From Streptococcus ictaluri 707-05 (lineage in GTDB: Bacteria; Bacillota; Bacilli; Lactobacillales; Streptococcaceae): 64,000 nucleotides of DNA. Positions within the stretch are counted from its first letter, which is position 1, and the number at the start of each line of letters is the position of its first letter. The notes beneath the pieces were generated by a model that saw only the letters and a program-made list of their open reading frames with translations, was not told where the DNA came from and ran no database searches. The translations under genes and the position numbers were made by a program. Below, one piece after another: positions 1 through 10,070 of the stretch. The stretch covers positions 1 through 64,000 of the forward strand of contig NZ_AEUX02000003.1 in NCBI RefSeq assembly GCF_000188015.2, in the 5' to 3' direction.

Positions 1-971
1 CTTGGGCGCTCATTGATGGCAGTAATATAATTGTCAAGTTCTTCAGAGGTTAGTGGATTAAGTGAGACTCCTTTAGGGACATATTCTCTGAGGAGGCCAT
101 TGAAGTTCTCGTTTTTTCCTCTCTCATGTGAAGAATAGGGATGTGCAAAGTAAACTTCAACAGCTTCTAAGTTTGAGAGTAAACTAAACTCAGAACCATT
201 ATCCGCTGTGATGGATGCAATAGGATACTGACTGATGAGATGCGTGACAGCACGGTTAATGGTTTGGGACTGCTTGTCTTCTAGCTTAACTCCTAGTGCA
301 TAGCGTGTCTGGCGCTCTACCAAAGTCAACATAACAGCTTCACCTTTGGTTTTCTTGCCGAGAACCAAATCAATCTCCCAATGCCCAAATTCAGAACGAT
401 CATTAATATATTCTGGACGTTCTTCGATAGATTTACCTAAAGTCTTCTTATTCGTCTTCATGACTTTCTTAGAACGTTTTCTGATACTAACCATCTTAGG
501 CAAATCGATTGGTTTAATAGCTAATACCCCCTCTTTGATATAACGATAAATCGTTTTGGTAGAGGGGACGACTTCTTCAGGATGGTTCACTTTGTAAGTC
601 TGAACAAAACTATCCACACTATGGAGACGAATGTTAGCCGTCAAGGCAGATTCTAATTGTTCAATGAACCTAGCGGAGCAGTCATTCAACTTGAGATAAG
701 AACTCTTTTGACGATTGGTTTCATAGACACGTTGCCCACTATCAGCGAAATAGGCGTTGAAGAAGGTTTGTTTTCCATTCTTATCCTTTACCTGTTCTAC
801 TGAACCACGTTTTATTTCTCGGCAGATTGTAGAACGGTGACGACCCAAGAGTCGAGCAATCTCAGCGGGTTTCTTTCCCATTTTAAGATAAGCAGCAATT
901 TCACCCCGTTCTGTGGCTGAAAGATGAGAATAGGATGATTTTCTGGTAGAATTAATGTTGGACATGTTCAT
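1..971 (-). CDS. IS30-family transposase (3' end beyond window)
   Basis: This is a DDE transposase that would cut and join the ends of its own element. The reading frame starts at the ATG at 969-971 and stays open to the left edge. Comparison with copy 2 predicts 342 residues in total, with the last 19 or so outside. The N-terminus has a helix-turn-helix (SATERGEIAAYLKMGKKPAE, then a RLLGRHRSTICREIKRG segment) typical of IS30. Catalytic acids fit DDE: Asp in GHWEIDLVLG, Asp in TADNGSEF, and Glu in KNENFNGLLREYVPKG. This copy has no visible lesion, so it could supply transposase in trans to the frameshifted second copy. Confidence 0.92.
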   Translation of the reverse strand, partial: MNMSNINSTRKSSYSHLSATERGEIAAYLKMGKKPAEIARLLGRHRSTICREIKRGSVEQVKDKNGKQTFFNAYFADSGQRVYETNRQKSSYLKLNDCSARFIEQLESALTANIRLHSVDSFVQTYKVNHPEEVVPSTKTIYRYIKEGVLAIKPIDLPKMVSIRKRSKKVMKTNKKTLGKSIEERPEYINDRSEFGHWEIDLVLGKKTKGEAVMLTLVERQTRYALGVKLEDKQSQTINRAVTHLISQYPIASITADNGSEFSLLSNLEAVEVYFAHPYSSHERGKNENFNGLLREYVPKGVSLNPLTSEELDNYITAINERP

Positions 972-1047
972 CTGCTTTCCATACTGAATTGGGGAATTCT
1001 AGTATATCAGACGAACATGTCTTTTTTGTTGCACTTCATTTTACAAC
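1..1047 (-). mobile_element. IS30-family insertion sequence, copy 1 (partial, cut by left edge)
   Basis: The sequence is the reverse complement of the element at 22134-23286, matching it through the transposase gene and the 76 bp between the start codon and the terminal inverted repeat. The outer repeat lies at 1028-1047 (GTTGTAAAATGAAGTGCAAC when read into the element). About 107 bp of the distal end lie outside the window. Unlike copy 2, this copy keeps the AAAACCAAAGG run around 336-348, so the transposase frame stays open. The family assignment rests on the transposase sequence and the DDE-type motifs. Confidence 0.93.
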
Positions 1048-1120
1048 GTGGGTTGTTTTTTACAAATAGATTTAAGTTATATTACTGTTTGTAACTCAAA
1101 AATGGAAATTGCTATAAAAT

Positions 1121-1150
1121 AAAGAACTTTGATGTCATCAAAGTTCTTTA
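1121..1150 (-). terminator. Rho-independent terminator of the permease gene
   Basis: AAGAACTTTGATG and CATCAAAGTTCTT form a 13-bp stem with a one-base loop, overlapping the permease stop codon. On the minus strand it is followed by TTTATTTTATAG, a fair U-tract. Confidence 0.75.
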
Positions 1151-2541
1151 TTAAAATGCTCTTTAGAATGCTTATAACCATATAATACATAAATTAGTGT
1201 ACCTATTAAAGTACTGATCGCAAATGCTAGCCAAGTAAAAGGCATATATTGACTCATGAAAGATGCACAAATAATAATGGCTAGAATTGGTAGAAAGGGA
1301 ACAAAGGGAGTTTTAAATTCACCTTGTTTAGGAGCTCCTTGACTTTTGCGCAGACGTATAATGGCAAAAGACATAATAATCAAATAGGCAAGTGTTGTGA
1401 TATTAACGAACTCTGCTAGGCTTGCTAAAGGAAATAGGCCAGCAAATATCATTGATAATAAGCCAACAACTAAAGTCGCATTTTTAGGAACTTTAGAGAT
1501 TGCTGTAATTTGATAAAGAGATTTTGGAAGTAATCCATCACGACTGATACTATATACAATTCTAGCAAGAGCATATGTCATTGAAATACAGACAGTAATC
1601 AAAGTTAAAATGGCTACAATAGAAACGTAATCAGCTGCCCAAGTTAATCCTACACTTCTTAAAGCAAAAGCTACAGCATCTGGAACGTTTAACTTCGTGT
1701 AATGTACAATACCAGTAAGTATCATTGTGACAACGATATATAAAATCGTCACTATAGTTAACGATAACACTATGCCTCTTGGAACTGTTTTTTGAGGATC
1801 TTTGACCTCATCAACTGTCATGGAAATGGATTCAAAACCTAAAAAGGCAAAAAACATGACTGATGCTCCCGCAAAGATACCAGTTTGACCACCATAAATT
1901 TGTCCAAGTCCATAAGGAGCAAAATTGGACCAATTTTGACCATCAATAAAGAAAATTCCTACTATAATAAAAAGCGCAAGTCCAGAGAATTTCAAAATCA
2001 CTAAAAAACTATTAAATCTCAAAGCTGCCTTTGAATTCATTAACACAATGGCAGTCACAAAAAACATAACTAAGACAGGTAATAAGTCAATATAGGTACC
2101 TTCTTTAGCATTATAAGTTCCATTCAATGCAGCAGGAAGTGTTATTCCATAGTTTGCAAGCATGCCTTTTAGATAACTTCCCCATCCTACAGCAACACTA
2201 GATATAGCAGTTAGGAACTCCATAATAATGTACCAACCTACTATCCATGCAGGAAATTCACCTAAAGTAGCGTAAACATAACTATATGCTCCTCCATTAG
2301 ATGGAATCCGAGAAGCAAACTCTGCATAAAATAAGGCAAGTATAGCAATTGCTATAGCTGATATAACAATAGATATTGTTAAAGCAGGTCCTGCATAATT
2401 AGCGGCACCAATTCCTGTGATAGTAAAGATACCAGTTCCAACCATGGAGCCGAGTCCTAAGAAAACAAGATCACTGACTTTCAAATGTCTATTCATTTCA
2501 GTTCTTGTGTCATTTTTGCTTTTTTTACGAAATATTTTCAT
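1138..2541 (-). CDS. APC-superfamily amino-acid permease
   Basis: A 467-residue polytopic membrane transporter of the amino acid-polyamine-organocation superfamily, probably for a basic or neutral amino acid; the substrate cannot be read from the sequence. After a charged N-terminal tail, the first helix carries the hallmark GSMVGTGIF, followed by about a dozen hydrophobic segments, a conserved FFAFLGFESISMTVDEVKDP stretch and a short basic C-terminus. It lies downstream of ftsH on the same strand but is separated from it by a terminator at 2611-2636, so it is probably transcribed alone. An AGGA ribosome binding site precedes the ATG. In related streptococci a permease follows ftsH before an rRNA operon; here an IS30 copy comes next. 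Confidence 0.88.
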   Translation of the reverse strand: MKIFRKKSKNDTRTEMNRHLKVSDLVFLGLGSMVGTGIFTITGIGAANYAGPALTISIVISAIAIAILALFYAEFASRIPSNGGAYSYVYATLGEFPAWIVGWYIIMEFLTAISSVAVGWGSYLKGMLANYGITLPAALNGTYNAKEGTYIDLLPVLVMFFVTAIVLMNSKAALRFNSFLVILKFSGLALFIIVGIFFIDGQNWSNFAPYGLGQIYGGQTGIFAGASVMFFAFLGFESISMTVDEVKDPQKTVPRGIVLSLTIVTILYIVVTMILTGIVHYTKLNVPDAVAFALRSVGLTWAADYVSIVAILTLITVCISMTYALARIVYSISRDGLLPKSLYQITAISKVPKNATLVVGLLSMIFAGLFPLASLAEFVNITTLAYLIIMSFAIIRLRKSQGAPKQGEFKTPFVPFLPILAIIICASFMSQYMPFTWLAFAISTLIGTLIYVLYGYKHSKEHFNKEL

Positions 2542-2610
2542 TGTTTTTTCCTAATTCAATGGTTTTATTCCAATAGTGTATCATTTTTTAGAAACATTGT
2601 AAATTTCATT

Positions 2611-2636
2611 AAAAAAGAGTCAGGATACCCTGACTC
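2611..2636 (-). terminator. Terminator after ftsH
   Basis: GAGTCAGG-ATAC-CCTGACTC is a perfect 8-bp stem, followed on the minus strand by six Ts. It lies 13 bp downstream of the ftsH stop and closes the tilS-hpt-ftsH transcription unit. Confidence 0.88.
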
Positions 2637-2648
2637 TCATTCGAACAG

Positions 2649-4634
2649 TTAAACTTGATCAGTTTTTTTTGTTTCTGACATTTTATCTTTGATTTCATCA
2701 TAAGATAAAGCATGAATTTCTTTTTCTTCTGCATCTGGATCATTAGGCATTTTACCAGTCTCATAAATAGACTTGATTTGAGCTGCATCCAATGTTTCAT
2801 ATTTAAGTAAGGCTTCAGCAATTAATTTATGAGTTTCTCGATGTTCTTTAATAATGTCTGCCGCTTGATTACGTGCTTGATTTAATAAGTCACGAACTTC
2901 ATCATCGATTAACTGTGCCGTCTGAGCAGAATAAGATTTTTCTGGAGACAATTGTCCTGGCATCATAGCATGATTGCCTTCATATTGAACCGGTCCAAGT
3001 TTTTCACTCATCCCATATTCAGTAACCATAGCACGAGCCATTTGTGTTGCTTGTTCAAAGTCATTTGATGCTCCCGTTGTCTGAGCATTGAAAATAATTT
3101 CTTCGGCAACACGTCCACCCATAAGTCCTGCTAATTGTTCTTTTAAATCGTCCTTAGAAAGAAGCATTTGATCTTCTTTTGGAAGTGCAATCATATAGCC
3201 TCCTGCACGTCCACGAGGAACAATTGTTACTTTATGAACAACTCGAGCATTTGATAAGACTAAACCAACAATTGTATGTCCTGCTTCATGATAAGCAACC
3301 ATTTCACGTTCTTTTTTGTTAACTTGTCTATCTTTCTTAGATGGTCCCGCAATAACACGGTCCTCTGCTTCGTCAATATCACTAGCATCAATTTTATCTT
3401 TATTGCGACGAGCCGCAACTAAAGCTGCCTCATTTAAGACGTTTTCAAGATCGGCACCAACAAAACCTGGCGTCTGCTGAGCAACAACTTTTAAGTTAAC
3501 ATCTTCAGCTAATGGCTTGTTTTTGGCATGGACACGTAAGATGGCTTCACGACCTTTGACATCTGGACGTCCAACTAAAATCTTACGGTCAAAACGACCT
3601 GGTCTTAAAAGGGCTGGATCAAGCACATCGCTACGATTGGTTGCTGCAATAACGATAATATTTTCATTGCCTTCGAAACCATCCATTTCAATGAGGAGTT
3701 GGTTCAAGGTTTGTTCACGCTCGTCATTACCACCGCCCATACCTGCGCCGCGACGACGACCAACAGCATCAATTTCATCGATAAAGATGATTGCACGTTC
3801 AGCTTTTTTAGCATCTTCGAAAAGAGAGCGAACACGACTAGCCCCGACACCGACAAACATTTCAACGAAGTCTGAACCAGAAATACTAAAGAAAGGAACG
3901 CCGGCTTCACCAGCAACAGCTTTAGCAAGCAGTGTTTTACCAGTTCCCGGAGGACCCTCTAACAAGACCCCAGCTGGGATTCTGGCACCGAGTGCTTTAT
4001 ATTTTTTAGGATTTTTAAGAAAATCAACAACTTCAACAAGCTCTTGCTTTTCTTCTTCAGCGCCAGCAACATCTGTAAAGCGAAATTTGACATCGCTTTT
4101 AGACTGTGATTTCGCTTTGTTTTTACCAAAACTCATGGCACCTCTAGCACCGCCGCCGCCTTGATTCATCATCATCATCATGAAAGCAGCAAAAATGATA
4201 ATTGGCAAGAAACTCATTAAGAAAGTGATCCAAGTACCACTTGAACTTTCTTGTTTGACATTAATTTCAGTATCTGTCTTATCCGCTGCCCCTGTCATTT
4301 CTTTCAAAATAGAATCAGTCGGCAAAACCAAAGACGTGAATTCTGTTACTTTTGTCGAAGTACCATTTCCTAAAAAAGATAAACCTGGTTCAACCGAAAC
4401 CTTTTGAGGTTTTTCGTACTTACCTTTTACTTCAATGATACTGCCACTTGGTTGATAACTAAGCGTTTTAATATCACCAGCTTTTAACTGTTTGATTAAT
4501 TTTGAATAACTAATCTGTTGGCTTTGTGTACTAGTTCCTTTTAAATAATATTGAAATCCTGTTATGACTACAACAATCATTAATATATATATGAAGGAAT
4601 TTTTTACAAAACCATTATTTTTATTATTTTTCAT
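2649..4634 (-). CDS. ftsH: ATP-dependent zinc metalloprotease FtsH
   Basis: Membrane-anchored AAA+ protease that degrades misfolded membrane proteins and short-lived regulators. The 661 residues show an N-terminal transmembrane helix (about 12-30), an extracytoplasmic segment, a second helix (about 134-156), then the AAA module with Walker A GPPGTGKT, Walker [10 protein letters not shown], a second region of homology with paired arginines (LLRPGRFDR), and the zinc motif HEAGH. The C-terminus is acidic and lysine-rich. It starts 21 bp after hpt, so hpt and ftsH are probably co-transcribed, as elsewhere in streptococci and bacilli. Length and motifs are complete. Confidence 0.98.
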   Translation of the reverse strand: MKNNKNNGFVKNSFIYILMIVVVITGFQYYLKGTSTQSQQISYSKLIKQLKAGDIKTLSYQPSGSIIEVKGKYEKPQKVSVEPGLSFLGNGTSTKVTEFTSLVLPTDSILKEMTGAADKTDTEINVKQESSSGTWITFLMSFLPIIIFAAFMMMMMNQGGGGARGAMSFGKNKAKSQSKSDVKFRFTDVAGAEEEKQELVEVVDFLKNPKKYKALGARIPAGVLLEGPPGTGKTLLAKAVAGEAGVPFFSISGSDFVEMFVGVGASRVRSLFEDAKKAERAIIFIDEIDAVGRRRGAGMGGGNDEREQTLNQLLIEMDGFEGNENIIVIAATNRSDVLDPALLRPGRFDRKILVGRPDVKGREAILRVHAKNKPLAEDVNLKVVAQQTPGFVGADLENVLNEAALVAARRNKDKIDASDIDEAEDRVIAGPSKKDRQVNKKEREMVAYHEAGHTIVGLVLSNARVVHKVTIVPRGRAGGYMIALPKEDQMLLSKDDLKEQLAGLMGGRVAEEIIFNAQTTGASNDFEQATQMARAMVTEYGMSEKLGPVQYEGNHAMMPGQLSPEKSYSAQTAQLIDDEVRDLLNQARNQAADIIKEHRETHKLIAEALLKYETLDAAQIKSIYETGKMPNDPDAEEKEIHALSYDEIKDKMSETKKTDQV

Positions 4635-4655
4635 ATAGTAATAATTGACCTTTTT

Positions 4656-5198
4656 CTATTTTGAATAGACTTCTTCCTTTAAGACTCCTACATATGGTAA
4701 GTTTCTATAATTTTCTGCGTAGTCCAAACCAAATCCAACAATAAATTCATTTGGAACATCATAACAGACATAATCCGCATCAATCTCTACCACACGTCCT
4801 TCTGGTTTATCAAAAAGAGTCGCAATTTTAATTGATTTTGCTTTACGATATTTGAACATGTCTCGTAAATATTTTAAGGTACGACCCGTATCGATGATAT
4901 CTTCAACAAAAATAATGTCTCGACCTTCAATATTGGTATCAACATCTTTTAAAATTTTGACCTCACCACTACTTATTGTACCACCATGATAGCTAGAAAC
5001 AACCATAAAGTCAATTTCTACGTGCGTATCAATATGTTTCATTAATTCTGCCATAAATGGAACAGAACCTTTTAAAACACCTACCATCAAAGGATTTTTC
5101 CCCTGGTAATCTTTAGTTAATTGTTCGCCAAGTTCTTTTGTTTTTTGAATAATGTCCTCTTCGGTATAAAGAACTTTTTTAATATCTTGCTCGAGCAT
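4656..5198 (-). CDS. hpt: Hypoxanthine-guanine phosphoribosyltransferase
   Basis: Purine salvage enzyme converting hypoxanthine or guanine plus PRPP to IMP or GMP. The 180-residue protein has the PRPP-binding signature [14 protein letters not shown] at about 94-107, the flexible-loop region with SSYHGG, and the C-terminal FVGFGLDY segment that contacts the purine. It sits 4 bp downstream of tilS, the same arrangement as tilS-hpt-ftsH in Bacillus and streptococci, and is therefore probably translated from one transcript with them. Confidence 0.97.
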   Translation of the reverse strand: MLEQDIKKVLYTEEDIIQKTKELGEQLTKDYQGKNPLMVGVLKGSVPFMAELMKHIDTHVEIDFMVVSSYHGGTISSGEVKILKDVDTNIEGRDIIFVEDIIDTGRTLKYLRDMFKYRKAKSIKIATLFDKPEGRVVEIDADYVCYDVPNEFIVGFGLDYAENYRNLPYVGVLKEEVYSK

Positions 5199-5202
5199 GC
5201 TG

Positions 5203-6486
5203 TCACCTTTTTTCTAATTTATCAATATACAGTTTAGCCAACATTATATCATGTTTAGAAGCTTTTCTCAAATATGTTTTATCACCTACAATGACAAAAA
5301 TAATGCGATTATCTTGTTGTCCTATAATAGCATTTTGACGTTGCTTAGCAGTGAATTTTTCATCAATAAAGAGACGTCTTAATTTTTTTGAAAACTTCCC
5401 AAAATCAATACTATCTCCAGCTTGACGTCCTCGTAATTGAATTGATGATAAACTGTATAAAGGTATTTCTATATCAGTACTCTTTTTTAACTGCTCCTTT
5501 TTAAAAGCAAAGGAGTATTGCTGATATATAAGCACACTATCATATTCTAGCATTTGAGATGGTAATTTAAACTCCGTCTTAGGAATGATTTTAGTGATTT
5601 GAAAGACATCTTCCTCCAGTATCAGTGAATACTGGTTTTTTAGATAGATTGTGCCTTGTTTTTTCTCTTTAATTAATCTTAATAACTCTTTAAATTGCGC
5701 TTTTTTGAGTGTTAATTCAGGAATTTTATCAAGGTAATCTTGTAATAAAAAATATTGGACTGCTTCTGTTTGGTTCAAGAATTCACAACGATTAGTCACC
5801 TCTACATCCCGAGTTAATTCTCTAAAAGCTTGAAAGAGGTACTCGCTTTCAAAAGATAATTCTTGCAAAGCCTGTGTGATATTAGGATTTTCTTTTTTTA
5901 GTGTTTCTATGTACTGATGACGAACACGATTCCTAAAATAGGATAAACTATAGTTAGAATGATCTTCAAAATGATAAGGTATTGGCAAATCAGCCTTAGT
6001 CAATGTCAGAAAAGGACGAATAAGTTCTCCGTTACCAAATGGCTGACGATCTCTGATACCGACTAAATGTCTCAAACGACTTCCTCTTATGAGTCTCATA
6101 AGGATAGTTTCTGCCTGATCATCTGCATGATGAGCTGTGACTAAAGCGGTATAATTTTCTTTAAACATGATTTGCTTAAAGAACTGATAACGAAAAACAC
6201 GCGCCTTTTCTTCTGAGAATTCTCCATTGAAATAAGCTACGTGAAAAGGAATATCTTCTTTTCTAGCCCATTCTTTTAAATAAGTTTCTTCTTCTTCTGA
6301 TGCTTGTCTTTGTTTATGATTGACATGAGCAATCCCAATTTCAATCCCTAATTCTTTTTGAAAGGTATGCAAAAAGTGCAGTAAATTCATTGAATCTACT
6401 CCACCCGATACGGCAATCAGCACTTTTTGATGCTTTGAAAAATAAGCTTTAGATTGAATCAAACGATAAATTTCTTGATAGGTCAT
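5203..6486 (-). CDS. tilS: tRNA(Ile)-lysidine synthase
   Basis: Modifies C34 of the tRNA-Ile CAU anticodon to lysidine, switching both charging and codon reading. The 427-residue protein carries the N-type ATP-pyrophosphatase P-loop SGGVDS at about 28-33, the HHADDQAET motif, and a C-terminal TilS-type domain with LRGRQAGD. Its start overlaps the stop of the upstream gene in an ATGA arrangement (6483-6486), indicating translational coupling, and hpt follows after 4 bp. Confidence 0.96.
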   Translation of the reverse strand: MTYQEIYRLIQSKAYFSKHQKVLIAVSGGVDSMNLLHFLHTFQKELGIEIGIAHVNHKQRQASEEEETYLKEWARKEDIPFHVAYFNGEFSEEKARVFRYQFFKQIMFKENYTALVTAHHADDQAETILMRLIRGSRLRHLVGIRDRQPFGNGELIRPFLTLTKADLPIPYHFEDHSNYSLSYFRNRVRHQYIETLKKENPNITQALQELSFESEYLFQAFRELTRDVEVTNRCEFLNQTEAVQYFLLQDYLDKIPELTLKKAQFKELLRLIKEKKQGTIYLKNQYSLILEEDVFQITKIIPKTEFKLPSQMLEYDSVLIYQQYSFAFKKEQLKKSTDIEIPLYSLSSIQLRGRQAGDSIDFGKFSKKLRRLFIDEKFTAKQRQNAIIGQQDNRIIFVIVGDKTYLRKASKHDIMLAKLYIDKLEKR

Positions 6487-7769
6487 TTTAAAATAGTATA
6501 GACATCATCAGCGATATTAGTAATGTCATCATAGGAAGCTTGATCGGTCATAATAGAGATAATAAATGGTGTATCTACGTATACAATAGCAACATCATGT
6601 TTAAAATCGTAGGCATCTCCAATTTTATGTGCTACAGGAACAGTTATATTTTTAGAAATACGTTGATTATCAAATTCGGTGTCAGATAAGTAAGAAATAA
6701 TCTCTCCATTTTGATAATAAATTGCTTCCATCATATTAGCAGCAGCTCGTGAAGAGAGTATACGTTCCTCCATATCCCAATTACTTCCTGTTAAAGCCCT
6801 TACTTCGTTCATGAAAGATTGGTCATATTGGTGACAGATATAATAACCTAAAATATTAGTAGCTACATTATCTGACTGTTGAGCAACAGCCTTTAATAGC
6901 GTCTCAACACTATATTCTTCTTTATTAGCTGTTTTACTAATTTTACCACTTCCTGATGGGTCATAATCCCCATAAAAATGATTAACTTTATCAAGGTATT
7001 TCAAAGCTTTATCTTTTCTTATTTTCCCTTGATTTAATTGCTTTTGGACATGATAAAGAGTTGCTAATTTGGAAATACTTGCAGCATACATGCGTTTATC
7101 TGCGTTTATTCCCGCACTAGCTTGGGTATTCAATTGTTTCACAAAAATAGAGTAATTCTCTTTTTGGTATTTTTGAGTCAACATTTCTTGAACTTTAAGC
7201 ATTCGATTATCTGTCATCGAAACTTCTAAATCATTGATCCAACCTTTTCCATCGACATACAGATAAGTGCCATGTTGGGTTTGAGCTGTTTTTTGAACAG
7301 ATAGCTTTTGTCCAAAGTCAAATGAAACATTAGCTTCTTTCACTCCCAAGACGTAAGGCTCTTGATATACTGTCATTTTTTTTTGCGCCCAAGCTGTCAT
7401 ATTCGTCTTTGATTCACTAATCATTACATCTTCAAAAACAATATGTCGACTAGCTTCTAGATAAGTCCCATCAGTTAATTCAAAAACAGGAATCTGATGG
7501 GCATTAATCAAAAGGGATTTAAGTTTAAGCTCTTTATTAGGCTCTAGTCTTTTTTGAACTACAGTTAATTCAGGATCTGTATAAACTTCTGTTTCTTGAA
7601 ACAAGTTTGGGTTAATTGGTAAGGAGTGATAATAAGTATTAGCTGTAACCACATCTTGACGTAATTGATAAAGTGTAGTATTTGAAAACGCCATTGATTT
7701 TTCAGTACTGATAACTGTTAAAGGTGTCAAGAAAAAGGTCATTAACATCACTGTTAATAACTTTTTCAT
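6483..7769 (-). CDS. Exported serine-hydrolase / class A beta-lactamase-like protein
   Basis: A 428-residue secreted or membrane-anchored protein with an N-terminal signal-like segment ([20 protein letters not shown]). The C-terminal half has the penicillin-recognising enzyme signatures in order: SxxK as SISK (about residue 231), SDN in QQSDNVATN, and an HKIGD segment in the KTG position. It resembles the SP_0010-type proteins found between divIC and tilS in streptococci. Whether it binds beta-lactams, acts on peptidoglycan or is only structural is unknown. It overlaps tilS by 4 bp and the small upstream ORF by 3 bp, forming a tightly coupled operon. Confidence 0.85.
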   Translation of the reverse strand: MKKLLTVMLMTFFLTPLTVISTEKSMAFSNTTLYQLRQDVVTANTYYHSLPINPNLFQETEVYTDPELTVVQKRLEPNKELKLKSLLINAHQIPVFELTDGTYLEASRHIVFEDVMISESKTNMTAWAQKKMTVYQEPYVLGVKEANVSFDFGQKLSVQKTAQTQHGTYLYVDGKGWINDLEVSMTDNRMLKVQEMLTQKYQKENYSIFVKQLNTQASAGINADKRMYAASISKLATLYHVQKQLNQGKIRKDKALKYLDKVNHFYGDYDPSGSGKISKTANKEEYSVETLLKAVAQQSDNVATNILGYYICHQYDQSFMNEVRALTGSNWDMEERILSSRAAANMMEAIYYQNGEIISYLSDTEFDNQRISKNITVPVAHKIGDAYDFKHDVAIVYVDTPFIISIMTDQASYDDITNIADDVYTILK

Positions 7770-7900
7770 GACAATTCCTTTCTAGCAAGTGTTTTATCGC
7801 TCTTTTTTTCAACTAACTCTTGATTCTTTTTTTCAAGTTCTGCTAACTTGATATCTGAAAAAGATAAAAAGGTTTCGATTTTTTCAATAAGATTATCCAT
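7766..7900 (-). CDS. Small conserved 44-residue protein in the divIC-tilS operon
   Basis: A short reading frame of 44 residues starts at ATG 7898-7900 and ends in a TGA overlapping the next ATG (ATGA, 7766-7769). It translates to an acidic N-terminus (MDNLIEKIETFLSFSDIKLA) followed by a lysine- and glutamate-rich helical tail. There is a 2-bp gap to divIC. The equivalent position in pneumococcus (SP_0009) also holds a small hypothetical protein, which supports it as a real gene. Function is unknown; its place suggests a link with septum formation or coupling of the operon. Confidence 0.72.
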   Translation of the reverse strand: MDNLIEKIETFLSFSDIKLAELEKKNQELVEKKSDKTLARKELS

Positions 7901-7902
7901 TA

Positions 7903-8274
7903 TTATTTTGGTAGTAATCCAGGAACTGGATAAATCACTTCTCCTTCTCGTGATAAATAATATTTAGCACGTGCATATTTTTTAACAAATTCTTCGTTTT
8001 TTAACCGTTTGGCTAATTCTTTTTCCGCTTTGGTACTTTTGTTTAAGCTATCGTATTCTTTTTGCAATTTAACAACTTGTTCGTTTTGTTTTTCAAAACC
8101 AACATAACTTTTAACCAAATTATAAGTCGGCAAGATAAATAGAAACATCATACTCACCAAAATCCATCCCATAAAACGATTTCTCTTTTGAATTTCTTCT
8201 TCTTCAAAACGTTTTTTGAGATTTTCTTCGTTAATGTAGTGGTTATTTAATTGAACAACGCTAGACTTCTTCAT
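7903..8274 (-). CDS. divIC: Septum formation initiator DivIC (FtsB-like)
   Basis: Bitopic division protein expected to pair with FtsL and recruit septal synthases. From the ATG at 8274 it is 123 residues: a basic cytoplasmic part, one transmembrane helix ([18 protein letters not shown]), then an extracellular coiled coil rich in Lys/Glu/Gln and a conserved [20 protein letters not shown] segment typical of the family. A longer frame begins with GTG at 8295, but the internal ATG with an AAGGA site 10 bp upstream is preferred. The start overlaps the end of rqcP by 14 bp. Confidence 0.92.
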   Translation of the reverse strand: MKKSSVVQLNNHYINEENLKKRFEEEEIQKRNRFMGWILVSMMFLFILPTYNLVKSYVGFEKQNEQVVKLQKEYDSLNKSTKAEKELAKRLKNEEFVKKYARAKYYLSREGEVIYPVPGLLPK

Positions 8275-8533
8275 GACTTTCAATCCTTGTCTCACTGATG
8301 ATATCGTACATTTTTAAAGCATCTTCTTTTTTCGTACTATCTTTCATTTCCAGTACACGGACCGTTAATAGTTTATTTCCAAAACGAATTTCGATGGTGT
8401 CATTTAATTTTAAATCAGTTGAACTCTTAGCGAGTACTCCATTCACTTTGATACGTCCTTTATCTGCAACTTCTTTAGCAACAGGGCGACGTTTTATAAT
8501 TCGTGATACTTTCAAAAATTTATCTAATCTCAT
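8261..8533 (-). CDS. rqcP: S4-domain RNA-binding protein RqcP (YabO)
   Basis: A 90-residue protein made almost entirely of an S4 RNA-binding domain ([19 protein letters not shown], then GRIKVNG). In Bacillus the YabO/RqcP homologue works with RqcH in ribosome-associated quality control, stabilising the peptidyl-tRNA while alanine tails are added. It lies next to divIC as in Bacillus, which supports this identification over the heat-shock-protein-15 name often used for S4 proteins of this size. Confidence 0.88.
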   Translation of the reverse strand: MRLDKFLKVSRIIKRRPVAKEVADKGRIKVNGVLAKSSTDLKLNDTIEIRFGNKLLTVRVLEMKDSTKKEDALKMYDIISETRIESHEEV

Positions 8534-8558
8534 ATATTACCCCACAATCCCTTTCATT

Positions 8559-10070
8559 TTACCATTTTTCCTTTATAAATGGTAGGAAAGACCATAATTT
8601 CTGATGGAAAACAAGGAATTTACGGCATAACAATAAGAAGACTAAAAGTCCACTCACAGCCACTATAAGTAAACTAGCTAAAGTTTGTAAACGTGTTTTG
8701 ACAGGTAAATAAGGCATTATCACATGCATCACCAAAATCATCACCAACAAAGCCAAAAAGTATTTAACATTAATGACAGTTGTTAAGTTTATTTGTGCCA
8801 AAAAGACATAAAGACATAGCACAAAAACAAGTGGTAGAAGTGTTGATAACGAACTCCCAAGAATTCCATAATAGTAAGTTAATATAGGTGTTAAGACTAA
8901 CTTCACTAAAATCCCAATACTTAAGATATAAAACGACTTCCGGCGAAGATTTTCAATAAAACATTTTTGGTGACAAAATTGGATAACACTAGACAAAAAG
9001 ATAACACCTAAATACAAAGCTAGTGGCAACCATGCTTGATTATCTTCAAATAATAACTGATTCATCAAATGCAAGATAGTGACATAACCAGCAGTCAAGG
9101 TTAAATTAAAATAACATATAAATTCAAAAAAGAATTGACTTTCTTTTTGGTAGTCTTTTTTATCATGATGATGCAATTGCGTCAAACGTGGTAAATAACT
9201 AGTAAATAAAGCAGTAGTAAAAATCAATCCAAATTGAATTAAAGGCTGACCTCTATCATATAGCCCTTTGGTAACCTCAGCTAGGATTTCTGAATAGCCA
9301 GAAGAAACAAGGCTATTTTTAACAAAAAAGGAATCGATTAATTGAAAAATTAAAAGGTAAATAGCATAAAAAGTAAAGATAAAAACAGATAATCCTATAT
9401 TTTTCATCTCCTTAAAAACTAAATGCCCTTTTAGAAAAGATATCAAGGAATAATCACTACGCTGTTTCAGATAAATTAAAACGATTAAGCTAGCAATTAA
9501 ATTACCGCTGGCCGCTACATTGGCCATAAGATAAATGGTCCAATCATAATAGAAACAGCATAAAGCAGCAACAATGATAATAACAATTCGGATGATCTGT
9601 TCCATAACTTGACTAATAGCGGTAGGTGCCATATCAAGTTTTGCTTGAGAAAGGCCTCGATAAAAAGAAATAAAAGGAACTGTTAACAAAGTACATCCTG
9701 TCAAGATAATAGCAGGTGCTAATTTAGGTGTTCCAATCCAAAATGCAAGCTGTCTATGCCAAATAAAAAGGCCAGTAGCAAATAAGACACTCAGTATTAA
9801 TTGTAAAGCAAACAAAGTCTTTAATTGATCAGGCTTCTTTCTTTGTGCAATGCTCGCAATCACATTAGGAAGAGCAGTTAAACTTAAAGCTGAAATAATA
9901 GCTAAAAAAGGGTAGATTTGCTGATAGGCGTAAAAACCCCTGTCACCAACTAGATTTTGATAGGGAATACGATAAATAGCTGCTAAAAATTTTGATACTA
10001 AACCACTAATGGTTATAAGCAGACTTGATTTTTTAGTTTGATCTGGTAACTTTTCTAGATTTAATCTCAC
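8559..10070 (-). CDS. MurJ/SpoVB-type polysaccharide or lipid II flippase
   Basis: A membrane protein of about 503 residues with 12-14 hydrophobic segments, belonging to the MOP exporter superfamily (MviN/SpoVB/Wzx). The N-terminal LVSKFLAAIYRIPYQNLVG segment is typical of the SpoVB/YtgP branch, which moves lipid-linked precursors across the membrane. I place the start at GTG 10070, preceded by GGAG at a spacing of 9; a TTG 15 bp upstream is also in frame. Either start overlaps the 3' end of mfd. The substrate, most likely lipid II, is inferred from family only. Confidence 0.82.
   Translation of the reverse strand: MRLNLEKLPDQTKKSSLLITISGLVSKFLAAIYRIPYQNLVGDRGFYAYQQIYPFLAIISALSLTALPNVIASIAQRKKPDQLKTLFALQLILSVLFATGLFIWHRQLAFWIGTPKLAPAIILTGCTLLTVPFISFYRGLSQAKLDMAPTAISQVMEQIIRIVIIIVAALCCFYYDWTIYLMANVAASGNLIASLIVLIYLKQRSDYSLISFLKGHLVFKEMKNIGLSVFIFTFYAIYLLIFQLIDSFFVKNSLVSSGYSEILAEVTKGLYDRGQPLIQFGLIFTTALFTSYLPRLTQLHHHDKKDYQKESQFFFEFICYFNLTLTAGYVTILHLMNQLLFEDNQAWLPLALYLGVIFLSSVIQFCHQKCFIENLRRKSFYILSIGILVKLVLTPILTYYYGILGSSLSTLLPLVFVLCLYVFLAQINLTTVINVKYFLALLVMILVMHVIMPYLPVKTRLQTLASLLIVAVSGLLVFLLLCRKFLVFHQKLWSFLPFIKEKW

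Noticed and set aside
346-543. Short frame repeated in both IS30 copies (also at 22638-22835)
   Set aside because: It is antisense to the transposase and occurs twice only because the element is duplicated.
3517-4164. 215-codon frame on the plus strand, opposite ftsH
   Set aside because: It is a shadow of the FtsH coding sequence; no ribosome binding site and composition follows the ftsH codons.
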